Shown: positions 12,901 through 23,698 of the stretch, one piece after another
Numbering within the stretch: position 1 is the stretch's first letter
How the letters are laid out: each line of letters begins with the position of its first letter
Assembly: GCA_000708835.1 (NCBI GenBank)
Contig: DF236956.1
Location: forward strand, 67,346-131,345
Length of the DNA: 64,000 nucleotides
Source of the DNA: Klebsormidium nitens
Lineage: Eukaryota; Streptophyta; Klebsormidiophyceae; Klebsormidiales; Klebsormidiaceae
Direction: 5' to 3'
Notes under the pieces: model-generated
Databases searched by the model: none
What the model was told of the DNA's origin: nothing
The model's input: only the letters and a program-made list of their open reading frames with translations
Made by a program: the position numbers and the translations under genes

Positions 12901-13467
12901 TCTGTCCGTTACTTGCACCTCCCGCCTTCTCCGCTTGAGTCCAGAGGTTTGGCCAAGCTTCGAGTGCACTTCTTAGGATGAGTCGCAGAAAGTCTGATGC
13001 GGATTAAACCTTCGAAGCTGGAGCCAGCCCATGACTTCGCATCCGGGGAATCATTCAAAATCAAACCGCGGGTTGATTTTTTGCAGGACTTCGCACTCAT
13101 CCTGCGGGGCGACCCAGCCGACGTGTCGCTCGCGGATTGGAAGGCGCACACGTCGTACCACGAGTACGCCGAGAGCGACGCCCAGATCACGTGGTTCTGG
13201 CAGGCGTTGGAGTCCTTTCCGGAGGAACGCCGGCGGCGGCTTCTCTTCTTCGCGACCGCGTTCAACTACCTCCCGCCCACAGGGTTTCAGGGTTTACCGG
13301 ACCGGTTTCACATTTTTCGGGGGGGCGACGGGCTCGAGATGTTGCCCACGTCGCACACGTGTTTTTTGCAGCTCGTGCTGCCCGCGTATGACTCGTACGA
13401 GATGATGAGGCAGCGGCTTACGGTCGTCTCGGATGCGCATGTGGCAGAGAGCTTTGGCATGTCGTAG
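6949..13467 (+). CDS. UPL5: UPL-B: complete ubiquitin-like/HECT E3 ubiquitin ligase
   Basis: HECT-type E3 ligase, 877 residues, close to the length I recall for plant UPL5 (about 870). Exons: 6949–7643, 8764–9739, 10052–10209, 10999–11167, 12268–12522, 13087–13467; phases all close. The start is the first in-frame ATG (MAEASGGYVG). A ubiquitin-like fold occupies about residues 50–138 (…YVKLTRRNGQPLDGVKTLQ…). A helical region follows, then HECT from about 505 to the end: N-lobe VRREFFVA and NPGHLAYFKFCGRFLALALA, and C-lobe with the catalytic Cys at residue 843 in LPTSHTCFLQL. The intron after the post-UBL segment has the same phase and place as UPL-A intron 4, supporting common descent. Introns 2, 3 and 4 contain decayed copies of neighbouring exon edges; none is needed for the frame. 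Likely cytosolic or nuclear; substrates unknown. Confidence 0.9.
9887..9990 (+). repeat. Decayed copy of UPL-B exon 3 (acceptor plus 5' part) in intron 2
   Basis: The segment CTCTCCAGGTGGCACGCCAA onward parallels the true exon 3 start (CTCTGCAGGTGGCACGTCAA at 10045) for about 90 bases, through the CCCCGCCAA.GCGCTTTC and CTGGAGCGCCGGCG blocks. An AG acceptor is kept, but the frame diverges (FDPAN of the real exon reads HNPAN here). It lies about 155 bases upstream of its parent. Confidence 0.75.
10313..10560 (+). repeat. Two decayed copies of UPL-B exon 3 (3' part plus donor) in intron 3
   Basis: The end of exon 3 (CCGACTGCAACCCGGGCCAC … TTTTGCGGCCGCTTCCTTGC, then the donor) recurs at 10318–10393 and 10495–10555. 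Spacing is about 175 bases, and part of the following intron is included. The first copy keeps a usable-looking donor (CAGGTAACGG). The second has a TAG in the parental frame. These are donor-side duplicates, the mirror image of the copy in intron 2. Confidence 0.8.
11346..12330 (+). repeat. Tandem array of UPL-B exon 5 starts (five decayed copies plus the real one)
   Basis: The exon 5 opening (ATCGAATTCTTGGAGCTGTC, coding IEFLELSFVCCIEKLG) recurs with starts at about 11351, 11523, 11731, 11914 and 12101 before the real start at 12268. Spacing is 172, 208, 183, 187 and 167 bases. Each unit carries its own polypyrimidine/GCAG acceptor; the 11914 copy has lost the AG (CAT). Only the last copy continues into the rest of the HECT C-lobe linker; the others run into stops. 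The repeated unit therefore spans intron end plus exon start. Confidence 0.9.
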
Positions 13468-14941
13468 GTCTAGGTAGGAGCAAGGACGGAATTGAGATGT
13501 TGGGTGCAAAAGCTGCGCGAATGTACAGTCAATCCTTGATCATTGCGGGATGCTCTTTGAGATCAGGCGGCTGCTTTGAGTCGAGAGAATATGTGGAAGA
13601 CTGTAAGTAGGGTGTTTGGACGGACTGGAACCGTGTCGGAGAATGCAGAATATTGTATAAATACGTAGTGTTTTGACGGACTGGAACGGTCCTGGCAAGC
13701 TATGGCGGTAAGTGTCAGCATGCATGCGACCTTTGTTCTCTAGATCGCTCAAATCAATCCCCTACGTCGTGCTCGAGATGCATCCAACTTCCACCCGCTG
13801 AGCGGCCGAGGTTGTGCGCGCAGTCACGAATGAATGATTGCAACTTAAGATGGACGGCCATGGCCGCCGCAACAAATCAGGTACAGGCCTGAACTTGATT
13901 GTACTTAACTAGATCATGCAGACAAAACTCGGGGGTGTCCAGGCTGATTCGAAGTTCTCAAATTCGAGAGTTGATTTTAGTTTGAGTGTGAGTGATGCTT
14001 CAATTGGAGTCGCACCACGCAGCGGCTGACGCACGGGCGGTCGGACAGTTAAGTTCATTAATATGCAGTGAACCTATGTAACTAGAGCTAGGCTACAAAA
14101 CGTGCACGCGCAGCAGGCTAGCTGATTGGCGAGCCTGTGGCCGGTTCTCTGGCAAACGCCGCGGCCAACTTAGTCAACCATTGGATTTGATCCGCGTGTG
14201 GGCAAGTTTGGAACATGCCATGAGCTATCGTTACAACGATTGTGACTTCTCAAATATAACCGCCATATTCATATGCAAGTCATGGGAACTTCAGTGACTT
14301 TTCTCATGAGCTGCAGAGAGCACTTTCAATATGCCATGCGCTACAGTCGATTATACTATTGCATCATGGACGTACACGTGTACGAGTTATTTGTCAAGCG
14401 ACTCAGCTGAGTGAGCGTGTTCAATACTTCATCAGTGCAAAACTTCAAAAGGCGTTCATGTAAAGGCTAGTGCGGACTCGACCTCCATCATTGCAACTAC
14501 GCGCGATTCTGGAACGTCACGCGATGGGGACGCAAACTAACATTTGTGCTATAAGCGCAGCGAGCGCCGAAGCAGCGATTGACCGGAGTGACTGAAATCG
14601 ACTCACTAACAGAACCCACGTGACCGCGTCAGCAAGTGTGGATGGAACTTCGACCGGAAAGTCTGAGCGAACTTAACTTTTGAACCTTCAATTCAGAGTG
14701 TTGGTAATTTGACGAGGACGGGCCAAAGTAAGAATCTACCGCAAAACTTGAAATATTCCTGTAGGCTGGTTCCCAGGCTGAACCCTCTACCGGAGCCTCA
14801 TGAGCTTTTCTCCTGCAAACATCATTCGCTGCTCGTTCTACACGTGCAGCCACTCTCAGTGATCCTCAAAAATCTAGTGTACATACGGTCCGACGCAAAA
14901 CCAATTTGGGTCTTACATGCACCAGAGTCTCCTCAAATTTT

Positions 14942-15173
14942 CTAGCCCAACGACGGCCTGGCCCCGGGGTTACCCCCCGGGTTCACTTTCAGCGCCTCGA
15001 CGTTCCCAGCGTTCTGCTTGGGGGCGTTCTTCACGGTCGCGGCTTCATACGGCGTCGCAATCGCGGAATTTTCTTGCCGGGAACTAGAGGGGCGAGTGCC
15101 GCCGCGGCTGGCGTCCTCCATCACTTGGGCGACGGTCGAGTTCTTGGGAGACGCGTTGCGGCCGTAAAAGTAC
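14942..15173 (-). CDS. Terminal exon of an unidentified gene (3' part only)
   Basis: An acceptor (GATATCCAG) at 15174–15175 opens a frame of 76 codons to a TAG at 14942. The GC-rich, third-position-rich composition is like that of the recognised exons (…YFYGRNASPKNSTVAQVMED…, then a Ser/Asn/Gly-rich tail). I do not recognise the family and could not find the upstream exons, which should lie to the right on the minus strand. It could be a small protein with a disordered C-terminus. Confidence 0.35.
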
Positions 15174-17680
15174 CTGGATATCAATGACAGAAGCATTAGA
15201 AAAGGTAAACGAGAAAAGGAACGAGACACAACACCCGAAGTTGAGACGAAAAGTGCTGAATAACCATAATCGCAATTTCTGGGACGTAAGCGACGAATAC
15301 TCGGGCGGCCGATCTAGGGATTCTTTGTGGCAAGATGGAACTAGAGGGGGTCAACAAAGATCATTTCAGTCGCTCTTCTTTCGTAAATCCTCAACACGTG
15401 TCGACATCGCAACCTTTGAGGGGCGCGGCCGCACCCTTCCAAGTCGTTCTTTCAGAAAACTCTTCAGATTCAAATGTGCTATGGATTTCTTCTGGGTCAG
15501 CTTTGGCTTGAAATGCCATGACAACTACTTATACGAAAAACTGACAAGTGCTCGCTGAAGGAAAAAGGCGTCTGAGGTACTGAAACAGCAATCGCTCTCT
15601 ACATCCAAAACCGAACGCTTGCAATCTTAGACGACGGTGACAACAAATCGCCCTAGAACTCATAAGATTGAGGATCTCAATATTCGTATCTTCGATCAGA
15701 AGACCAGGCTGCTTTTTTGGTCTCGTGAGGCTGGGGACGTGTAAAGGGCTCTAAAAACGACTACGAAAGCATGCCGAACTTGTAGACAAGATGTCGACGC
15801 CTTCATTCTCGTTGCCAACCAAACCTTGTTTTTTGGCACCGGCCCTTATTTCTTAAATAGTACAATTCGTCAGACTTCACACTTCACAAACAATATTCGA
15901 AAGCGCAATGAATAGTGGAAAGGGAGAAAGAAGACGGCCTCGAAGTGGCCAACGCCGAATCCGGCTGCAAACATCGAGAATTGATGTGATCTTTCGAAGA
16001 ACTTCGAAAAACAAACATCGAAACTTCACGAAAAGCACAAGGAAAACGGAACTTGGGCACGAGAAGGAATGGAAATACGATGCTCTATACACCCGAATGG
16101 TTGCAACAGAAGAAAAGCATCGTCCGTTTTGTCAAAGACGTTGAAGAACATGAACGGGCCTGGAAAATGGAAGGCTCACAATCCAGCGACCGCTGCCACT
16201 GCTATCGCAGCCCCCACTCTCCGATTGCGGCCCTCGGCCCCACCCCTCGCAGCAGAGAAAAAGTCCATGGAATCTGCAGAAGAGATGATCTTATCCGTTT
16301 CAGGCCGATGCATTTCGAAGGTTATGCGTTCGTGCTTCGCTACGAATTGTGCCACAGTCGACCTAGTGTCAATGATTGTATCACAATCAACTTGAGTTCG
16401 ACACCGGGCTGACCGTCCTGCACGACGGTTCTGCTGAAGGCAAGAGTATTTTAACAAGCAAAAGTTGTCAGGTTTGCAGAGGTTCATTCAAAAAGAGCTT
16501 GTTGACAACTGGCATATTCAACAACCCCCACAAATGAAGTGGGCTGCTTGATCTTCTGTGCATACTTGCCTTTAGTCTCTATAGACTGCCTGTGCCTATT
16601 CAGTGAGATCTGTAGCACCATCTTCTGGATAAAGGTGGCTAATTGCGAGGATAAAAGTACAATCTTCCGTTAAAAAGTGGCTACTCAGGAGGATAAATAT
16701 TACAAAAAGTGATCCGAAACATAGGCTTGACTAATTCCTGAAAGGAAAGCTCACCCGACTGAATGAGATGGAATGATGGGCAGCAATCACAAAGCTTGTC
16801 AGGTAAGCCGGTGGCGTATCTTACATCGATGTAACACAACCTTGCAAAGGTTTTCTCCAAGTACCCACCGGAGCACATTATACTGATCAACCATGTGAAG
16901 GATGCTTTTTGCCGGTGACAAATAGAATTAAAAGCAAAAAGCGAAAGCGCTCCAAAGGAGTTTCAATTGTTAGGCAACATCAAAACCCGTCAGTTCCACT
17001 TTGCATGCACGAATAGGCAGGCTGTTCCAGCTTCAGCTTGGCTCTCTACGGTACTTGAGCAGCTGATAAATTTCTTCTGGAAGAAATCAAATCATCCTGA
17101 AGTGGAAGACAAACATGACCACATGCTTCCTTCGACGTTCAGGGCTTGTACTTCGAGATGACACTTCAGGTTCAAAGGCCTGACTCTGAGCCTGATTTGG
17201 ACTTCGGATGAAGTGGAGTTCATAAATATAAGGATACCCAGGTCGGACAGTAAAGAGTCCAGTCCTGTTTTTGATGTTTAGCTGGCGCCAATTCCCCTTC
17301 TAATCGCTTGATTCACTGCCCAACTTACCTGTAAGAGGACATGAAAGTACAAACCCTGGCTCTATGGTCGTGCTTACCTGTACTTCCCGTTCAAGTCAGC
17401 CGACTTAGCACCTTGTTATTGCCAGCAGAACAAGCAGGAGCCTAACTAGTACAGGTCCGACGCCTTCTATTTCAGCAAATCCTAGTCTTGGCGAAATGCT
17501 TTTATAACGTGCAGGATTGTTCAGCCGACCCAGGTCAAATTTAGTATTGGCCTCGCCACCTACAAATCTGCAATCAAGACGCCTTGCAGATTGGTGCAGA
17601 AGCAGGCGCCAAGGGGTCTTCGCACGTTGGTCTGGATCCCAACAAAGGCGCAGCTGGCCGTGTTCTCGCAGAAGTTGGAA

Positions 17681-18162
17681 GTCCTGGGTCGGGTTCACAT
17701 TGGACTTTCTCAAAACTTTTATCGTGATTCGATAGCTAGGCTTGCGTCACTCAGCGTCACCCCGCCAGATTCGGCGGGCTAACGGTCAATTCTTCGAACT
17801 TCAGAAGTTATCGAAGTCGAAAACCCAGTCAAATCCGGGAGGCTATCAAAATTTGAAACGCGGTCGACGACCGCGTTTGGATAGCCCAATCACGATAAGT
17901 ACAAGTTTGATATCGTCACGCCTCCGCCTTTGCTGACGGTTTTGTGTACTTAGTGTACTTAATCTGGTTCACGTGGTCGGTCACATGGCTCCGGTCGAGA
18001 GTTTTGAATTACGATTCGAATTTCGACTGACCAAATTGCAATGTGAACCCAGTCTGGCTATCGTAATCCGAAACTGCTAAAACGTCAGCATGGGTACTTC
18101 CAATTGCGAATCATGGCAGACCGAATTAGGGCAGAAAGTCCAATGTGAACCCGACCCTGGAC
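17681..18162. mobile_element. ~480-bp element with 30-bp terminal inverted repeats (MITE-like)
   Basis: 17681–17710 and 18133–18162 are inverted copies matching at 29 of 30 positions (core GGGTCGGGTTCACATTGGAC). Inside is a strong palindrome around 17847–17893: GGCTATC pairs with GATAGCC, flanking AAACGCGGTC/GACCGCGTTT. A third partial copy of the end (AATGTGAACCC) sits at 18039–18050. There is no coding capacity for a transposase, and I could not define a target-site duplication. Structure and size fit a non-autonomous DNA transposon. Confidence 0.6.
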
Positions 18163-18602
18163 ATTCGAAGAGGCGAAGGCGCTTTCCTGCTAAGTCTTGA
18201 TTCGAAGTGCGAAGCCTGCGCAAAAGTACGGATGCAATGCTGCATGCAATCGCGCATGCAGGTTGTCGACGACGCAGGCTGCAGTGACAGCGAGGAGCTA
18301 CCGGTACGAGGACCCACGGGTCCGCCAGTGACGTCATCACCCTTGGTTGCGTGACTGCGGGTGTTCTATACCGTCAGATGGACATCGGACGGTTCGTAAC
18401 TCGAGTCTTGATTATGGTAAGCCTGTTAGTGCGCGTTCCCTACGCGCGCTTTTCTAGCAGCGCAATGCGTCACCGCAATGCAGACCAAGCTCTCATTCAT
18501 ACTAATAGGCCATTTGATCAGGTCGCTGCAGAGAAAGAAGGAAGCGGCTACTAGAAAGCGGCCTTAGACCTTGGGATCAGGAGCTGTTCATGACGGTCTA
18601 CA

Positions 18603-21556
18603 ATGACCACCACCGCAGACTCGACGGGCGGCAGCGACCAGAGCTCGTATCCTGTCCACGATGCTGTGAAGCACGGCAAGAACGATGAGGTGGCGGCCCT
18701 CCTGGACGCAGACGTCAGCAACATCTCCGCGGTGGACGAGCATGGCAGGACGCCCCTGCACATGGCCGTCCTCTTCCAGAACCTGGCGGCTGCGGAGATG
18801 CTCGTCGCTGGGGGGGCAAACTGCAATGAGGAGGATGCGACTGGGAGGACCCCGCTGCACCTAGCAGGTGAATGTGCAGCTGCAACCTGATGTGGCTCTG
18901 CGGATGCATCAGGCGAGCAATGTGGAGTGATCCTTAGTTCCTGCTAGCTGTTCGGTGACAATGCCCCTTTTTGCTTGGTTCAGAAGGTGTCGTGACGATG
19001 TCCAGCTATAGCAAGTTGATCCGTGCAGATTCACTGTTGTGTAGTGATCTGTGCAACATTGCATACACTTCACACATTTGGGCTGCTTTGCAAGCTCCTG
19101 TCAATTGCATTGCCACATTTCATCGGATTGCCTTCTTTCTTACGTGCCAGAAATCTTGATGATTCAATCTGTGTAAGGGACACCAGCCCTTTGGACCACT
19201 TAAGCTGAATTCGGGCTTGCTTTCAGCGATCCTGCTTGTAGATCAATAGAGGCTCTGTTCAGATCTAAGTACATGAAGTTCTAGACAATGCACCCTCTCC
19301 CAGTTGAATGTGGTGAACTTTTGGTGAAAATCTGGTTTAGCACTTCCGCAACCCCGGAATCTGCGAGTGGACTCAGCCCAGACTGCTCCCCTTGACATGT
19401 CTTGGACACATTCGTCCCAGAGCTGCATCCAACTTCCCCTTATAGACGGAAACCTCGGACTCATCTTTCATCCATTCTTATCCAGCCTACGCCGTGGACC
19501 GTCTAGACGTGTTGCGGCTCCTCCTCGACGCCGGGGCGAGCCTGGAAAGGAACAACTGGGCCGGACAGACCCCCCTGCTGGTGGCTATTGCTAGGGGCAA
19601 TAATCCTGGGGTGGAGCTGCTGATTGAGAGGGGGGCAGATTGCATGGCCAGGAATGAGGAGCGAGCCACGCCCCTCCATGTGGCCATGGCTTACAGGTGA
19701 GGGTTTGAGATCTGGAGTAAGGGTTGCGCTTCTGAAAAATGAACTGTATAATGGCGGCTCCAGTGGTGCTGAGGAACAAGTGGCAGTGGTTTGCAGGGGA
19801 AACGAGTGTTTTGGCCATCCTCCGTGAAGGGATCCCCCAGAAGTTACCTAACACAGAAAACAGAGAACGAGAAGATGCCAATCCAAGGAGGCACAAAAGC
19901 AGGATCATACTGAAAGCGGGGTTGCTCAGCTGATGATCGTGGGCTATGATTACTCACGTTTAGATGCTCTCACGGTCTGAGTCAACCCGAGGGTGGTCGA
20001 AGCCTGAAACGTGTCAGGGTGGCATCCGCAACCCGCGCAGAGCCCCGTCAAAGTCCCAAAACGTGGTTAGTGATTCAAGATTGATTGCCAAGCGTAACCT
20101 GGCGTAATTGCCTTCGTAACGAATGACGCGGATCTTTCATGCCAGTTCTAAAACTGAATATCGTTGGGAGGGCATACGACTTTTGCTTGGATCCGAGATG
20201 CGCTCCACGCTTAGTACCGTAATCTGGATTGTGTAAAACTTTTGGTGGCGCTTCGACAGGCGACCTGCTCAAGAAGAGGCCACTTGAATTGTCAGAAGTG
20301 TCAAGCCGGACAACTATGTACAGTAGTTTCTTTTCAGAGCGCTAGAGAAAGCGGCTGAAGATTATCGATCGGCCGTCTCAAACTTTGACGACTGAGAAAA
20401 AGAAATCTGCTCTTTTGTCAACAGGGCCGTACAGAACCTTGCCACGAAACCTGCTGGCCCTCCTCCTGAGAGCCCTTTTCCGTTTCTGGCCATTTGCCCG
20501 CTCCTGATCTTGCTTGACTCCGTGCCTTTTACGGCACGCTCGTTGATTCATCATCCTTCTCTGCTTCTGATTGCAGGAACCATACGGCAGCTCGCCTTCT
20601 CCTGGATCACGGCGCCCGATTCGGCGCAGTCAACAAGGACGGAAAGAGCGCTCTTCACATAGCGATGGAGATTGGCGACATCGGGTCTGCGGTCATGCTG
20701 CTGGAAAGAGGCGCTCGAGTGGACACCATGGATCAGGTGAGCCTCTGGAAAGGTGCTGGTGTAGGTTCTGGCCCTCATAATCTAGCACCAACAGCAGTTC
20801 GTTGTCTCCCCAACCAGTTGTCTCCCCAACTAGTGCAGAATCTGAGCACGCTCCGCGTTCGTATGTCAACTTCCAGACCAGCATCCGGCATAAACTGCAA
20901 GCAGCTGCAAAATGGATGTCCACAAGGCTTGGCGGCATCACCCTCGTCCCAGACTATGTAGCACCGGTGTGCAAACCGCGTTCAGTGGAAGGTCTGCAAG
21001 TTATCAGAACTCTTGTAATGCTTACTCGAATTGGCAATCGATCGATCATCGTCGACTGCGGTTTCCTGTACTCACTAAAGAGGGCGTCACTCATCTTCTA
21101 CCAGGTCCCTTTCTCGGCGCTTGCAAAGCTGCAATACTGGCTTGACATGGCTGCACATTATCTGCAGTTTGAATGCGGCGACTCAGACAGCAGCGTACGT
21201 CCTTTTCAGTCGCCCGACCGTTACAGGGCTCTTAGGAACTTCTTTAAAGAGCTCAAGACGCGTCCTGATCTCCGCCTTCCTTACTGCAGGCGGGCCGCAC
21301 CCCTTTGGATTGCGCCAAGGATTGGAACTTGCTTCAAAAGATTTTCATGCACGTGAGCGCACGGTGGGAGGAAGCAAAAGTGGCACAGCGAAAAGCGGAG
21401 GCCGAGTTGGCTGCCGAAAGAGAAAAGAGGGAACTGGCAGAGGTCAAAATTAGGGAACTAGAGGGCAGCGTAGAGCAGCTTCTGGTCCGAAAATTGCATA
21501 TGCGGCACTCTGTTTCCTTACCGCCTGGAACTGTCGGCCCTGTTCCGGAGGACTGA
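18603..21556 (+). CDS. Ankyrin-repeat protein with C-terminal coiled coil
   Basis: Predicted 300-residue soluble protein likely to act as a binding scaffold. Exons: 18603–18867, 19486–19696, 20577–20736, 21290–21556; every junction keeps the ankyrin frame (for example …TPLHLA joined to AYAVDRLDVLRLLLDAGA…). Six to seven ankyrin repeats run from about residue 16 to 225, with classic GRTPLH, GQTPLL and GKSALH helices and DAGA/ERGA/DHGA turns. Residues about 237–285 form a charged coiled coil (AQRKAEAELAAEREKRELAE). There is no membrane segment, kinase or zinc-finger domain. The start is the first ATG (MTTTADSTGG). The 3' end is partly duplicated downstream at 21655–21728. Partners cannot be inferred. 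Confidence 0.85.
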
Positions 21557-23698
21557 CTGATCTGCTTTTGTATTATACATCACTGGCAGACGTGTACAGT
21601 TAAAATCTGTAATGCTTGTGGAAGGCAGGAAATGCCTCGGGGCCTCTCTCTTGAAGATTTCATGCGGACGCGGCGCGTCCTCTTCTTACCACCTGGAACT
21701 ATTGGCCGGCCAGTGCTCGAGAACTGATCTCGATGGTCGTCATGTCATAGAAGGTTAATTCAGCAAGGTTTATCCGCACAAAACCAGCTTGCTCGTGCGA
21801 GGTGAGATACGGGGGCGCGCATGACTAAGTGCGACTTTTTTCGACGTCCGTCGGTTCTTTGGTTATGATGCCATGGCTGGGCCAGGCCCGGCTTTCCCCG
21901 TGTCAGCCTTCCAAGGAGACGGTGGCCGCCTCATCGATTATTAGGAGCGACCAGTGAGCTTCTCCTAAATGTGCAGAAATGACGCTGGCATGGCGAATTC
22001 TAACAAGTCCTGCCGCTATTGTTGTTATATATCAACATATTCTCTCGTTCTCGGGGCCGGAATGGGACTCGATAATGTAAACACACTGCATGATGTTGCT
22101 GTACCGCGCTTATACACATTCATCCCAGGTGCATCCACTTTAAAGCACCATCGCTACAGCCTTGCTTCCTTGTACGTAGATATCAAAACAAATCCTGTTC
22201 TCATCGAGTCTGTCCTGCAATGATGCAGCCAGAAAATCTGAATGGTGTCATCGAAGGCTTTCCTGATGCTAGTCAATGCAGATTGTGCCCTTCTCAACGC
22301 CGGCCTCGATCGATCATTTCCTCTGCAAGACATGGTGCCCGGCCGCCTTTCACGCGGTTGTTAAGGTGGAATGCGGTCTGATTGCGCTAGCTAGATGCAT
22401 GCGCCTGCGCATACTGTCGCAGTCGACAAAGATGCGCGCTGCGCATTGCGGATGATCAGTGAATACACTGATTGATTCATATACGGTAATACTCAGTAGG
22501 CGGTGTTGAAGAAGGATGGTACACTGGCATTGGATTTGCCAGGTCCGCAAGAGCATCTGCGCGAAGAAACTGCATAATCACGCCAGTCAACGTGGTTCTT
22601 GTATATTTTCACAAACCGAAATCACGGCTGGCTGCGAGATCGTATCTTGTGAGAGAGTGATACGAATCGGACTTGGCAAGGATATGCATGCCACAGGGTC
22701 GCATTATGCGCATGGTCATTGTGTCCTCCCGTGGTTGACGCTTTTCGCAAATTGCTGCCAACCACTGCTCGGGCTGAAGGAGGTACAAATGGTCATGGCT
22801 GTTCCCACATATGATACACAGTGGAAGAAGCCACCAGTTCTGCACGCAAATCCGAAGTGGAGTCCATCGTTTGTAGCGCGGCGTACATCAGCCAGATATT
22901 TCGCATTACGGATGACTAGTAAAATCTAAAGCACTCGTGCTTACGAGAGTAGTACCAACATTCAAACAGCGCATGACTCGGACGTCAACAACGGCGCGTT
23001 CCTTCCTACACTGAAGTGAAGGTGCCACTCTAATGCATCCAAGGAGAATCTTGAAGTGCTGTCCACTGGCAAGTTCAGGGACGGCCCGGCAGCTGACGAG
23101 AAAGGATGGGAATCGGCCGTGATTGCAGAGGAGACCATGAGCCACGCGCGCGCCCGGCGCGGGCGGCGTCATTTGCGGCCGCCCGAGTCGGGCGTCCGTG
23201 CCGGCCGCGACCCGTCACCGGGCCCGGTCATACCGTCAGCGCGGCCTCTAGCTGGCTAGTCGACCAACAGCCGTTGGCGGCCGCCGGGCGCAAGTTTCAC
23301 CCAAACCCCTTAAGGGTGTAAGGGGGTTTTAGCTGCCATCCGATTTGAAACTCATGCAAGACTCTATCACGGTCTGAGACTGTCGAGCAGGCAGGTCAGC
23401 CCAAAGTCAAGTTGCTTTTATTCAGGTGCTTTGGATCCATTTCTTGCTTAGCGTGCAGAACAAATCAGGACCGATTCAATCGCCAGGCTTGTTCCAAATG
23501 TCTTGAGAGGACGCTTACATCATCGTTTTGCAGCAATCGACTTGCGGCCGTCACAAGTCAGCCTGGAGTCAGACATAGACTTCAAGAAGTCCGTGCTGCG
23601 GCGATTTTGTTGAGGAGTCAGCCTACAAAGTCAGCCTTCTTCAATCGAGTTCATTGTCTCGAGCAAATTCCAAGGGTGGCCGTTCTCATTCAAGAAAG
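21557..23698. other. Intergenic region between ankyrin and HMG genes
   Basis: Contains a decayed duplicate of the ankyrin gene's last coding bases (21655–21728). The rest is UTR-like sequence with no recognised product. A 137-codon plus-strand frame at 22516–22929 has no family resemblance. A small imperfect inverted repeat (AAACCCCTTA … TAAGGGGGTTT) lies at about 23302–23328. The last several hundred bases are the likely promoter of the HMG gene. Confidence 0.5.
21655..21728 (+). repeat. Duplicate of the 3' coding end of the ankyrin gene
   Basis: CATGCGGACGCGGCGCGTCC … CTTACCACCTGGAACTATTGG … GAACTGATCT parallels the last about 65 coding bases and stop context at 21496–21562 (CATATGCGGCACTC … CTTACCGCCTGGAACTGTCGG … GGACTGACTGATCT). 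It lies about 160 bases downstream and is not in a continued frame. Confidence 0.55.

Larger units (their letters stand above)
13468..18602. other. Intergenic region, largely non-coding
   Basis: After the UPL-B stop I see UTR-like, AT-balanced sequence with no recognisable protein to about 14940. It then holds a short coding-looking terminal exon (14942–15173, minus). From 15174 to 17680 there are short frames on both strands that I do not recognise; one minus frame, 16176–16440, has protein-like composition but no convincing splice partners. An inverted-repeat element lies at 17681–18162. The last 440 bases are the likely promoter and 5' UTR of the ankyrin gene. Confidence 0.5.

Noticed and set aside
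16176-16487. Minus-strand frame with protein-like composition
   Set aside because: Could be a terminal exon but has no recognisable family and no upstream exon in phase; not enough to call.
22516-22929. 137-codon plus-strand ORF
   Set aside because: No domain, no splice partners, composition like the intergenic flanks.
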